Part shown: positions 37,612-48,884 of the stretch, piece after piece
Numbering within the stretch: position 1 is the first letter of the stretch
Layout of the letters: each line of letters starts with the position of its first letter
NCBI GenBank assembly: GCA_017590115.1
Contig: JAGGNK010013558.1
Coordinates: 15,112,126 to 15,176,125 of the forward strand
Origin: Montifringilla adamsi
Lineage: Eukaryota; Chordata; Aves; Passeriformes; Passeridae
Reading direction: 5' to 3'
Length of the DNA stretch: 64,000 bases
Translations under genes and position numbers: made by a program
The notes under the pieces: generated by a model
The model's input: only the letters and a program-made list of their open reading frames with translations
Databases searched by the model: none
Told to the model about the DNA's origin: nothing

Positions 37612-38171
37612 GTCTTCCTGGGTATGTTATCATTTCCTTTTCTAGAATTCTATGCAATTTCTAAACATGGAATCACAAATGTTAGTTTGGATGAAAGGGA
37701 AAACAAACTTCTACATTTGAAAACAGCTAGCATCAAATCTTACAAAGGTATTAACGAATTCTGATGACATGAATGTCCTTGCATTTTTATACATGAAGCA
37801 TGTGAGCATCTGAAGTATTATTTAAATGTTGTGGGGGTTTTTTGTTTTCCTGTTTGTTTTCACAATCCTTCCCATCGTGATCCCTAGCTATTCTAGGTGC
37901 TAGTACAGGCATCATCATGTAGTTACATGCCAAAATTGACCAAAAAAAAATTTGCAAAACATTCCCAGATTTTTGAAGTTCCAACTGAATCAATATAGCT
38001 TGAAAAAAAAAATAAAAAAAAGGGATTTTTCACACACACAAAAAAAATCACCATGTATTTTTTCACTGCAAAAATTCAGTTGTGATTTTTGCACTAATTT
38101 CTTTAATAAACAATACATCTGTCATGATTTTCACCCAAAGAAGGGAAATCACCTAAAAACTCAATTTAATT

Positions 38172-38348
38172 AACCTTTACAGCCCCCTTGTGAGCTTGGC
38201 ATTATTATCTCCATTTCACAAATGGGCACATTGAAACACAATGAGCTTAAGTGACTTCCTTACAAGTAAAACTACATAGCAGGTCAATAGCAGAGCTTGG
38301 AATAGATCCCAAATCTCTTGGGCCCCAGTCCCATGTTTTAAGTGCTAC
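38172..38348 (-). repeat. MIR SINE, largely complete core
   Basis: The plus strand reads as antisense MIR over about 175 bases. 'cattattatctccatttcac' matches the 'ttattatccccattttacag' block. It is followed by 'aatgggcacattgaaacaca', 'gagcttaagtgacttcctta', 'catagcaggtcaatagcaga', 'gcttggaatagatcccaaat' and 'ccagtcccatgttttaagtg'. Order and spacing agree throughout. This is one of the better preserved ancient SINEs in the window. Confidence 0.8.
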
Positions 38349-40404
38349 AAACCTGGCCTTCTTAAAATGGGTGGTGTTTGAGATATTTATTTTTTGTTTT
38401 ATTGAGCACAAGGTGCTCACATCTGGGATAAGACTCTGCAAAGCATCTAAGAAATGCTGTGCAATTTGAGCATCTAAAAGAGCCTCTAAGAAAGAGAAAC
38501 AAGCTCTTTCATTTTGTTTAAGAGCTGTACACAAATGTCTCTGGTGGAAAATAAGGAGTCTTTAAGAATGATGTGTGACTTCTAGTGATGGAGCCTGGGT
38601 TAGCAAGGGTATTTATTTTTCCCTTCATTAAGAAACAACTTATCATTCCAGTAAAGGAGCTGTTAATGAGTTTGTTCACACTCGCTGAGAAATGACTGCA
38701 GGATACTCCTCAGAGAACTTACTCTGAATGCATACATAAACCAGCCAGAGCTCTAGGTACAACCAACAACCTGCGGAGGGAGAGGAAGTGCTTTTGGATT
38801 TCTGCCTTTCCGTCTGTTTGCTTCTTTGTTTGTTTTTCCTCCCCCTCCAGTGCTGTTGCACAGATCCATGAGGAAACCGGCAGATTTGGAGCAGGCAGGT
38901 TGGGGTCTGCGTTCCTGGACTGCCGCCAGATCTGTGCAAGGGGCACGGTGACAGTGTGACACTGCCAGTCAGTGGCATGGGGAGGAAGGCTCAGGAGGAG
39001 GATGTGCTCAGTCTGCAGCTCACCCAGGAAACCAAGATCGGCTGCTCAAATCATCAGGAGAGGGAGATTCCCACGGGTCTCGTTGCACACTGTGCTGTGG
39101 CTCTTCCTCCGTGGCATGGGCTGGCTGCCCTCAGCAGCTCTGAGCAGCACCCAGCTCACCCTGAGGAGGCCACTCGGGTCCTGTCCCAGCAGCACACACG
39201 AGGGTACACCCTCTCCCCAGCTCAGAAGGACAAGGCTGACACTGATGCTTTCTTCTGCCTCTGCTTTCAGCATGGCCTCAGGCTGCTGGCTTGGAGTCTG
39301 GGCACTCCTGCACAGGGCAAATTTGGGGATTCCCCAGTACTGGGAAACATTCTCCTGGCAGGATTTCAGACACCCTTTTGATGTTACAGGTTTCCAGTGT
39401 GGGTTAACACACAATCAGACTGCTCAATGCTGTCAGAGAATTACTGAGCAGACAAGGCAACCTGCCCACTTGAGCAGTCCAGAGATGATTGTCAGACTGC
39501 TCCTCGTGTCTTCAGACTGTTTCCAACAAAACTGGATGTCTGTCTGGGCTATATATATTTATATATAAGTGTATATATATAATCTCACCATCCACCTATT
39601 GTCCTCCTGTTCTTTTTTGTCAGCTGTTTTGAGAAGTATTTCCGACTCGGCATGAATAATTGTTGGGGTTTCTTGTTTGTTTGACAAAATATGGATAACA
39701 AATGGCAGCATTTACTCTTCAGACTCCAGTCCTACCCCGAGAAGACTCACCTTGACCTCCGAAACGAAATCAGTAACTTCACTCTTCTTCATTTCCTCAT
39801 CCTGTGTCTAAACCCAGGGGAAGTGGGTTGAGACCTTTTGCACATAATCTGACACACGGCACGCAGGGCCGGAAGGCAGAAAATCATTTCAACAAAAGGC
39901 CAGAGCTCTGGGTTAGGTAAATTCAGGAAGGAGAGAGATAGGAAATGGCAGTAATGTCGCCAGTAGACCAAGAGGATCCTGGCACCAGCTGGGGTGTGAA
40001 ATATGAGGTTGTGTCTAACAAGGACTGAATAAAAAAAGTTCAGCTCACTTTGAAACATATGACACCGAAGACATTTACAAAAACAGCTTTGGAGAGGAGG
40101 TGGGAAGACATTTATTTTCTTCAGGGAAACTGCCCTCAAAGAAAAGAATCGTGATTGATATCCACGGCTAGGACAGCAGAGGACTCACCCTGCCACGTGG
40201 CATAATCCCAGGATGAGTTTCCCTACTTGAATCTCACTCTTTCAGCCAGTCAAAGGCCCTACAGTCACCTTGTGTGGAAAATGTGTGCATATTTGTGCAA
40301 ATGCTTGGCTCACAGCCCTGTGTACAGGCAGTGAGATTTCACTCATGCTGTCCTTATAGAGATCACCATTACCTGTTACTGGAAGAACTCAGCTCTACAC
40401 AGTT
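38349..40404. other. Non-coding stretch with a GC-rich multi-frame block
   Basis: Between about 38860 and 39400 the DNA is GC-rich. Plus frames of 198 codons (38972-39568) and 141 codons (38956-39381) overlap a minus frame of 122 codons (39046-39414). The 198-codon product is Ser/Arg/Leu-rich with no domain I can name and ends in a TA microsatellite (39550-39582). Low stop density from base composition explains it best. Confidence 0.5.
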
Positions 40405-40612
40405 TCTGAGTACTTCCAGGAATGGTGAGTCTACCACTTCCCTGGACAGCCTGTTCCAATGCTTGGCTGCCCTTTCAGTGAAGAAAGTTTTCCTAATATC
40501 CAATCTAAACCTCCCCCAATGCACTTTGAGGCTGTTTCCTTTTGTCCTGTCACTTTTTACCTGGGAAAAAAGACTGACCCCCACCTGTCTACAACTTCCT
40601 GAGCTGGAAATA
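40405..40612 (-). repeat. CR1 LINE fragment, internal 3' portion
   Basis: On the plus strand the order is 'cttccaggaatggtgagtct', 'accacttccctggacagcct', 'gttccaatgcttggctgccc', 'tttcagtgaagaaagttttc', 'ctaatatccaatctaaacct' and 'ttgaggctgtttccttttgt', followed by 'cccccacctgtctacaac'. This is antisense CR1. The final 3' end is missing or too diverged beyond 40405. Confidence 0.92.
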
Positions 40613-42723
40613 GCACAACAATATCCTTTACTAACTACTTTGGCAGCTCCTTGACTGAATCAGGAAGTTCAGAGGTAGACTGAAAGGAAAGGGAAAAAAA
40701 AGTGCAAAAAAAAAAAAGGCAGAAAAAACCACAACACATACACCAAAAAAACTGGGACCCAGATAACTCGATTTTTTTTTCCTGAAACTTTAAAACTTGC
40801 TTGATACGAGCTTGATTTGTTTTTTCAGTAAGGGGTTAAAGTTCTCACTGGCAAACAAGTAGGTGGATGTTCTATTACAGGCAATGACAGTTTTGTTATT
40901 AACACCAATGAAAACAGGATCCAGCTCTTCATCACCCATCTACCTCCCAGTAAACCCACATATCCTGAGAGAATAGAAGTTCCTTTTGACTGTTACATGT
41001 TTTGCTACACTGTCCTTGGACCCCATCTGTGTCCTCTACCTGAATTAAAATGAACCCTCCTTTCTTTATCCTCCCCCTGACTTCATTCCCACTGACCCTC
41101 TATTCAGCTGATCTCATTTAAGACTGAGTATATTTTATTTCTTTTACGACTTTGTCTTCTGTAAGAAACTCCCAGTCCTTCCAACCTCATGCCACGTGTG
41201 ACATTCTGTCCCCATCAAAAATCAGATCATTCCTTCAAAATAAGAACTGGCACCAGGTCAAAGTCCTGAAGATGAAAGGAAGGGTTAAGTTTACTTTCAA
41301 TATTGGAGGAGGGTTCGGAAATAAATGTTGAGGTTAAAAAGTCCAGATGGTAATTCAACTGTATCCCTGCTATAAACATGATTTGATTTATGGGAACTAC
41401 TAATGGTATCTCAGTTTAGATCTGGATGGCTTTGCTTTCTCTCATCTGTAGCTTGAAATTCATCGGATTTTTTTTCACTCCCACCATGAATCTTTCACTA
41501 CAAAGAGTTACTCCTATCAAGAATTTGGGAGTTCTTTAAAACCCAGCAATTGATAAACGTTAACAATCCTAATCCATGCAAATTGCAGTCTGAAACCTTT
41601 ATTTATAACACCAAGCGGATGTGCTCATTCAAAGCAGTCTAAAAGAGCTTTGACAAGTTCAGTCCTACAGAACTGTATCTCCTATTGCTGTTTTCTCTCT
41701 CCTGTCCTTCGGGGATCAAACTGAATCAGTTTTCACTTTTTTTCTGACGTTGCGATTATTAGGTTTCTCAGTTTTGTCAGAAAAATCCATCAGAAATGTT
41801 TATCTCATGGGGCAAATAGCAATGGAACAGCATGTTTATCACTTCGAGGGCCATAATCTACAGGCAGCAATGGCCCCAATCTGGTTTGTTTTAAAACACA
41901 GAGGCTGAAAAAGAAAAATGCCCATGTCTGAAATGTGTGATGGAGATGTGCAGAACTGCATTAGCCCTGACACCCATTTCTTTATGTCTCTATATTTCGG
42001 CTGTCAGTCATTACATATATGTTGCCTGAAATCCTTACAGTTTACTACTTCCAGCCTTGAAAAAGCAGAACAGTTGGCCTCAACTGTTAACACCTAAGAA
42101 AGGTAGCTTTTCATGGTGGACTTTTCAGAAATCTGCGCTCCCAAAGGAGTTACTCTAAAGCTGCAGGCTCCTGGAGGAGGTGAAAATCAGGTTTAGGATA
42201 TGGGATATGAGTGCTTTGAAAACAGGCATCACGGATGGTGTCTGTATGACCACATTCGTGTTATGTCTGGGTACCCAGTCTGTGTATAAGACACCTAAAC
42301 TGTAGATAAATATCCATTTTTAAGGCTATCCAAACAAGCAGAATAATAAGTAGATCAATGTTTACAAGACACATTTTTTTCCTTTATGCATGCCATGGAG
42401 AAATAACACAGAGCACAGCACAGAGTGAAAAATGAAGAGTGTCTTAGGAATACCCCGGCCTCATTTGTTGGGTCAGCGCATAATGAAAGAGTAACCAGGT
42501 ATTCAGGATCTGAGTTTTACAAGGATTTATAGATGCATTGATTGCTTTTGAATTGCTTGTGTCTCCAAAGACTTGCAATGTGCTTCCACCAAACCACCAG
42601 AGTTACTCCTAAACTCCTCAGGCTGAGGGAATATGGGAGGGAAAGAGAGCAAATAAACCACATGGCAACTAATTCCCTCTTGTGACGTTTAGTGGTACGA
42701 AAGAGATGTGGTCACCACAGGCA
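40613..42723. other. Non-coding stretch
   Basis: No frame of note. A-rich strings lie near 40695 and 40710. The block at 41735-41870 ('gacgttgcgattattagg', 'tttatcacttcgagggcc') keeps CpGs and TAAT-type motifs and may be a conserved element. Nothing else is identifiable. Confidence 0.6.
41735..41870. promoter_or_regulatory. Weak candidate conserved non-coding element
   Basis: A block with retained CpG ('gacgttgcgatt', 'cttcgaggg') and homeodomain-like ATTA sites in CpG-poor surroundings. Inference from composition only. Confidence 0.22.
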
Positions 42724-42805
42724 AGGTGGGAAAGGGGAAAGGAAAGGGAAAAGGAAAAGTAAAGGGGAAGGGAAAGAGGAAGGGAAAGGGAAAGGGAGAG
42801 AAACG
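42724..42805 (+). repeat. (GGAAA)n purine tract
   Basis: About 80 bases of nearly uninterrupted purine in GGAAA/GGGAAA units. It abuts a CR1 3' terminus. Confidence 0.93.
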
Positions 42806-42860
42806 AAATTATCTTTAAGATCCTTTCCAACCCAAGCCATTCTATGGCTCTGTGAAAATA
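42806..42860 (+). repeat. CR1 LINE extreme 3' end
   Basis: 'attatctttaagatcctttc', then 'caacccaagccattctatgg' and 'ctctgtga', is the last 50 bases of CR1. Everything upstream is replaced by the purine tract. Confidence 0.85.
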
Positions 42861-43025
42861 ACTGTAGGAGATCAGGGACAGACATTTCAGCCAAGTTATT
42901 CTTATAGAAACCTCTCCTTAACAGATTGGAAGGAAACCAGCACGTAAACTGGAGTTTTCAGGCAATCCAAGCCTGCTGATTTTCAAGACTTGTAGTCCAA
43001 ATTTGCGTGGTGGTTCTCTGTAGAA

Positions 43026-43138
43026 GCTGGCTCTTATATCCAGCTGTGGCACTGATTTGCTGTGTGGTATTGAGTAAATCATCCTCTTTCATTACAGACT
43101 TGGTCTGCTCACAACCTCCCACCAAAATAATAAAAGGT
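43026..43138 (+). repeat. MIR SINE remnant, sense orientation
   Basis: 'ctggctcttatatccagctg', 'tggcactgatttgctgtgtg', 'tattgagtaaatcatcctct', then 'attacagacttggtctgctc' and 'aaaataataaaagg' follow the sense MIR order (Cys/Leu-tRNA-like box region, 'gctgtgtgaccttgggcaag' block, T-rich block, 'aataataa'). Confidence 0.68.
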
Positions 43139-44509
43139 GAAAAGTCAAAATCAATTCCATTAAGCTGGAACAAGTCAATATTTGGATGCTTTATACTGGG
43201 AATGGGAGTGGTTCAAAGTCAGCACCTGAAGGGTAGTTTTCAATGGAGAAAATAAAAGCCATCAAAATAGGAAAATTGATTTTGGGAACTTAAATCAATG
43301 TGTATGCCTGCTACAATTTACACACCTGGCTAAAATACTATAAGATATATGCTTACAATCACTAAATATTGCTATTATTACATTAATGTTGCAAAAACCA
43401 CTGACTATCCACTGAAGGTGAGTGCTGAGATGTCTGGCCTGAGACTAAGTAACACAAAGGCCCTGTCTGCATTTAAAAACATCCTGGTTTTGCTTATGTG
43501 GTGCACAGCTCCATGTAGCTCTGTGTAGCAATCTTGTCTTAGTATAGCTGAAAACTGCTCTTCAGTGACTTGTTCTGAACTGGAATGAGCCTGGTTTAAC
43601 ATGCCTAGGATATCCATTGTGCTTTTGTACTGGTAGATCTAAACTGGTATCAAATTAACACTTTCATTTAAATCAGTGCAACTCAATGTGTGATCACCAG
43701 CAGAAGCAATTCAGTGAGTGTTGTCTTTAAATGAGCATTTCAAATCTCTTTGGCTGCAATCTGAAGTGTCTACAGGAGCCATCAGGATCAGCTCTTTCCA
43801 TACATATCAGCTATATTTTCCACGATACGTGCAGAGTATTTGCAGAAATAAATGGGAAGATGTTTTTCCCATATGTGCATGAACTCTGAACTCCAAGAGT
43901 TCAAGTGGGTTCAGTTGTTCTCCTCAAACTGTCATTCTAGTCCTAATTAGTACATGGTGCCGTGAGCAATTTAAATGGAATATATTAATAGAGGAGAATT
44001 CAGGGGAGGAAAAAAGAAGCCCTCCCCCATACCCCTGCCTGCAAAAACTCTTAAATAAACAGGGGATTTCTTAAGGGTGCCTCACACCCTTGCCACCTCC
44101 CCCTTTCCCTTAACAATAAAGATTGAGGGTGGGAGACGGAGAAGGTCCGGATGCTGTCTGCCAGGGAGGGTTTCCCACAGGAGGAGATAGCTGGAGACTC
44201 CCACTGCTTCCAAGGAGTCGTGGGGGATGGGGGGATGCTGAAACTGAGCCATGATGGTTCAGGGAAATGCTGTTTTATTTAAACCCTCAAATGGCTTGAC
44301 ATGCCCCTGGTACTTTCACTGCCTAATTATAAATGAAAGGAAAACGGCAAGAGAATCCCCTCCTGTTGACCATCTCCTTCTTAACAAGGCAGCACATGTC
44401 TCAGCCTCTACCTTTTTAGCTCCGTCCTTGCTTTTATCCTTCTGCAATTTAATCCTAACTCAATTATATTATTACAGCGTGTCACTTTGAGTCACTTTCC
44501 CCCTTATTG

Positions 44510-44700
44510 GCATATGGCTCTTTTCAGTTTCACTGCTAATTCTTTTCCAGTGGACTTGTTTAAAACGTACTCATTTTCTGCTTAGACTCTGTGTTATTCA
44601 CGCATCACATTTCTGCAATGCCTGGCTAACTTCCTCGGGAGGAGAACGGGAGCCCAGGATCTTCGCTCTCTGCATACATTTGCTGGAGTTTCCATCCCGA
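44510..44700. promoter_or_regulatory. Weak candidate conserved non-coding element
   Basis: Contains 'aaaacgtactcattttctgc', 'ttattcacgcatcacatttc', 'cttcctcgggaggagaacgg' and 'gatcttcgctctctgcatac', a run with more CpGs than neighbouring DNA. No open frame. Inference only. Confidence 0.25.
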
Positions 44701-45299
44701 ATTGTCAAAACACAAACTAGATGGCAGGAAAGGTGAGCAGCATGCCCTGTCTGTCAGAAATGTGGAGAGGAGGCTGCCCTCCACTGGGTCTATTCCAAAG
44801 CCCTGGGCTGGATTGATGAGGAGAGCTGGTGAATACTGAAAACTGTTTTCTCTCTCTCTATTGTTTTTTTATTTTTTCATTTCCACCCCACCTTTTAATT
44901 TCCAGGTGCATTCACTGATTTCTTGTGCTTCTTTTGATTTTCCTCCTTGTGTCATCCACATCACAGGCTCTTCCTAGCAAGATGGCCCTGGTTTCCTGGG
45001 GAATATTCCAACTGCCCATCCATTCAAGTTGTCTTCAGATTTTGGTATGGGCTACTTGACTGATAGCTCATTAACAAATGGATCTAAGAAGTCACTACTG
45101 GAGGTATTTACTAGTAAAGAAAAAAAGAAAGATAATTCTGTGGTTCTTCACAAGCCGAGAAAGAGGATAGTTTTGAAAATACACACATTTCCCCCACCTC
45201 CTTCAGCTAGTGAGAGGAGATGGTGACTGCTGAGACAACCAGAATGCTGCCATGTCCAAAATGTCACTTTCCTAAAAGAAAAAAATCCCTTTTAGATTT

Positions 45300-45398
45300 T
45301 CATAGAATCCCAGAACAGCTTGGTTTGGAAGGGACATTACAGATCATCTCTTTCAAACTCTCAAACCAGGGCAGGAACACCTTCCACTAGACAGGGCA
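45300..45398 (-). repeat. CR1 LINE 3' end, antisense
   Basis: 'tcatagaatcccagaacagc', 'ttggtttggaagggacatta', 'cagatcatctctttcaaact', then 'agggcaggaacaccttccac' and 'tagacagggc', is the antisense of the CR1 3' end, starting at its very terminus at 45300 and truncated at 45398. Confidence 0.93.
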
Positions 45399-45628
45399 CT
45401 ATCTTCCTTAAGCTTGTTTACAAATGAAATCATACTACAATAGAGAGATACTAGAGAATTTAGCTTCTTTTGGTGTAAAATACCCGTGTTTCCTTTCCAT
45501 TTGCATGCATATTCTTATTCAGGATTGCCTTTTTCTGACTGAGTTTGTAGGTGGAATAAGCTAACTAAGGGAAAAGCTTGTTGGTAAACATCCAAATAGA
45601 TGAGCCCAGAGAGGAATTTCCTGTTTGG

Positions 45629-45790
45629 GAAAAAAAAAGAAAAAAGAAAAAAAGCTCTAAACAGTAAAAAAAACCCAAAAAACAAAAAACAAACCACAAA
45701 AACAAAAACAAACAAACAAAAAAAACAAAGCACAGCAAAAAACAAAACAAAAAACAAATCCTTGAAAAAAGAACAACAAACAAACAAAAT
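45629..45790 (+). repeat. A-rich (AAAAC/AAAG)n low-complexity tract
   Basis: About 160 bases of A broken by single C or G. Frames through it (Lys/Thr/Asn on plus, Phe/Cys/Val on minus) are compositional artefacts. Confidence 0.93.
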
Positions 45791-47447
45791 TAATGAAAAA
45801 TTAAAGTCAGACCTCCTTTTCCTGAAATCACACTTACCTGAAGGCAGAGAAACACGAGCAAACCAGCCAGGATAAAATCCCTCTATTGCAGAGGCAAAGA
45901 CAAAATTAAAATCAGTTTGTTCAGAGACTATACTCTTAGATAAGAAGAGCAAAACCTTCTGTCTCAAGGTGACCTAAAGTTTGCCCAACGTCTTTCTTGA
46001 GTTCAGCAACTTCACTGAGTCAAGGGACTGCATTCCTGATTTTTCCCACTTCTCCACATGTAGCTCTGGAAATGAGTGACTTGAATTCAAAGGTCAAGAT
46101 CTGTTTTCACAGGCAAAATACATATCTCTGTGCTGACTTTTGCAGTTAGATAACTTGCACACTTCAATGCTGAGATAAGGACCAGGTAGGCTGTTTACAA
46201 ATTCAGGTTGTTGTAAGTTGATAGTGGAGTGCCTCCTACACCTGATATGAAAGGAGGTATAGAAAATTACACATGGGGCTGCGGTGCTAACAGCCATAAA
46301 GCCAAGCAAGGGTATCAGTGGGGTTGATTACAGGTCTTTGAGTTAAATCAAATGTAATAATTATGGAAATCCTGTGAGTTGCTGCTTTTCATTCCAAGAT
46401 GAAATCACGTGAAAGGTGCTCACGATTTCTGATAACAGGTTCTTAAGCCTCAGGTAGTCAAACACAAAGACACTGCTCTCTCTATGCTTTAAGTTTTCCT
46501 TTCCTTCTATTGGTACAGTTTAAACTTGGTAGCTACATTGCCAAGCCCTGTAATGACTCTGAGGTTACAGCCAGCAGTTAAAATAACATGGTGTTATTAT
46601 ATCAAAACTCATGTCCACTTTATAGCTGTCCTGAGTGTCCTCTATTTTCAGACTTCATCTAGGATAAGAGGCAGCTAATTCTCCATCCTCTTGCAGGCCA
46701 TTGGGTCAGGTTGGTCTTACCATAATATGAATTTCCCTGAAACCCTCAGTCAACTTGTCTGTCAGGGATAAAATTTAGTCTATTTATTCTAGCTCCTCCA
46801 GCTCAGCTTCATGTAGAATAACTTCCCTCCACAATAGATTGTAGTCCATGCACCATAAAACTTCCTTAGAAGTTACATTCACTGATTAATTGCTAGAGGC
46901 ACCAGGGGAAAGACACAATCTTGATAGATTTGGGAGGAAAATGTAAATACACTTCTTTTTGGAAGAAATGTAAATATAGAACAACTGTTATTTTTTGTTC
47001 TGTGTATTTGGTGGGGTTTTTTCAGGTTTTTTCCTTTTTTTTTGTGTTTGTTTGTTTGTTTAATAGAGGTGAAAATTATTAATTGACTTCTTACATCAGA
47101 GTATCTTTTGTATCATCCAACACATTTTATGAAGTGCCCTCTTTGAATCAGATAGCTCTTAATGATTGCTGAGCAAATAAATAGGAAAAAAACAACAGCC
47201 CTGGAAAGCAATTTATGGAAAGAAAGCATGAAGAGGAGGTGAAACCTAAAAAAAGTTACATCTGAAATGAGTTTTGAAGGAACATATGCTCTCATGCAGC
47301 AGATTTTTCAACCTCATAGGAAATATGGTGCTGAAATGAGAATAGGTTGATGAAAGGATGGATTTGTTTTCGATGCAATTTCCTGTACATTTACATGGGA
47401 GTATTTCCCCCCTTTCCCCTGTGAAAGTCTTTGACTTAATGCTTGTA

Positions 47448-47662
47448 GAGGTGTGGGAGCCAGGACACCTACATTCCCTTCCTGGTTTGGAAAGGATTCA
47501 CATTTATCCTGATGACTCTGTTTATCTTCCTGTGCCTCTGATGTTTGTGGTAGGTACAATAATGACCATCTTTGCCTTAACAAGCCTGTGCTATGGCTCA
47601 TCAGATGAGGATATTGTGATAAAATCCCTGAATTAATGCTAAGAGTGGTTATTATTTTGCAA
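47448..47662 (+). repeat. Possible MIR/L3-like retroposon
   Basis: 'gtgggagccaggacacctac', then 'ttcccttcctgg', 'tatcttcctgtgcctctgat', 'aggtacaataatgaccatct', 'tttgcc', 'catcagatgaggatattgtg' and 'ggttattatttt' loosely follow the amniote SINE/LINE tail in order. It is well diverged. Confidence 0.45.
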
Positions 47663-48193
47663 GATGGATAGCTCACAAAATGCCACAAAATGCTATTTCT
47701 AGTGACTGGCACTTGTTTAGCAACACAGAGCACAATTTAGAGGAGGCTTTCCAATTCCTACTGGATGGGATCAATTTGACAGAAGCATCAGTATCAGGAG
47801 ATCCTCTGCTAGGAAAAGAACTATCGCTCTCCACTGTCTTTGCCATTTACAGGAAGGATTGGTGCCAGCAATTTGACTTTCATCAGCAATAAAACAGAGA
47901 AGAAAAAAAAAATTAAAAAGAGTCGCAAATGATTCTATAATGTCCTTGAAATTAAATTAAAAATAGCCATCACTGCCAAAACTCAGAAAAAGGACTCACA
48001 GCTTTTTTACAGTGCCTACTACAATGTGGATTTATGATTGCCGGAATACTGCTTACTGTATAACAAGTGTAGTATTAAGTGCCATATTGGACTACCATAT
48101 GGCTACTAACCTCAGAGGTTGGTAGCAACTATCAGTGTAGAAATTAGTGTGCAGAATGAGCCTGAGGATAAAACCAGTTATCACTCAAGCATG

Positions 48194-48884
48194 CTATATA
48201 ATTGGCTGTAGCAAGAAACTAAAAAATGTCTCGGAAACCAGATGGATTTGAAATGTTCCATTATTCATAAACACTTTTTTTTTTCTTTCTGCAGCAATAC
48301 TTGTTCCTTTCCCAAATATTCTGTTGTTAAAAAGAATAATTACCATGCAGAAGCAAAAAGTAAGGAGGATAAAAGTCCTTGCTGCTGGGAGGGGGTGGCA
48401 TGTGTCTTGTGTCTGCATTTTGGCCCAGGCAGCCCCCGTGCCCACAGTGCCTGTGTTGGGGGCAGCTGCTTTGTGCCAGTTTCTGCAGGGACTTTGCTGT
48501 TCTCCTCCCGTGGAGAGCAGCACTGGTGAGGGTGGTGTGGGTTTGCGTGGTGATGTTATTAACAGCCCTTCACAGCTGTGGAGACTCATCCCTTCCGCAG
48601 TGTTTCCCTCCTTTTTGATCACACAGATGACAACCATTGTAATCTCCCTGACAGGAACTGCCTCCCCGGAGGACACCACGTCCCCCCACGCACAAATGCT
48701 CCCTTCCTCTCCCTCCATTTCATCCCACTCCTCCCACCTCGTGCCTTTTCCCACTCCTTCCCCAGCTGGACCCACAGCTGAAGCAGGAAAAGAAAAGAAA
48801 GAAAATAATAATGAAAAATACGCCTTTTGTGTGTGTGTGTGTGTGCGCGTGTGGACAGGAAAGGGCAATGATCTTTGCGTGTAA
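48194..48884. other. GC-rich block with long frames on both strands
   Basis: A 224-codon minus frame (48194-48868) overlaps a 186-codon plus frame (48324-48884) and a 95-codon plus frame (48242-48529). A strong 3' splice-site-like sequence ('tttttctttctgcag') ends at 48294 and 'cactg|gtgaggg' at 48526 is a fair donor, with the 95-codon frame open between them. None of the products has a recognisable domain. The minus frame starts inside a (GT)n run and is Glu/Gly/Ser-rich. Base composition probably explains it, but a real exon is not excluded. Confidence 0.3.
48828..48852 (+). repeat. (GT)n microsatellite
   Basis: About twelve GT/GC dinucleotides. Confidence 0.9.

Larger units (their letters stand above)
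36099..38171. other. Non-coding stretch
   Basis: Holds a short direct repeat at 36925-36987, an (ATT)n tract at 37571-37611 and A-rich strings at 38001-38047. A 3' splice-site-like sequence ('ctcttgttgtcttgcag') ends at 37217 and is followed by only weak donors. No gene is recognised. Confidence 0.6.
42861..45299. other. Non-coding stretch
   Basis: Holds a MIR remnant at 43026-43138 and a possible conserved block at 44510-44700. No frame longer than 82 codons and no gene recognised. Confidence 0.6.
45399..48193. other. Non-coding stretch
   Basis: A long A/C-rich tract at 45629-45790 creates a spurious 150-codon minus frame rich in Phe and Cys. The MIR/L3-like string at 47448-47662 is the only interspersed repeat I can support. 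No gene. Confidence 0.6.

Noticed and set aside
40200..40404. Extension of the CR1 copy towards its 3' terminus
   Set aside because: Some words recall CR1 ('gagatcaccatt'), but order and spacing fail, so the feature was cut at 40405.
45515..45967. 150-codon minus-strand Phe/Cys-rich frame resembling a membrane protein
   Set aside because: It is the reverse complement of an A/C-rich simple tract; the hydrophobicity is a by-product.
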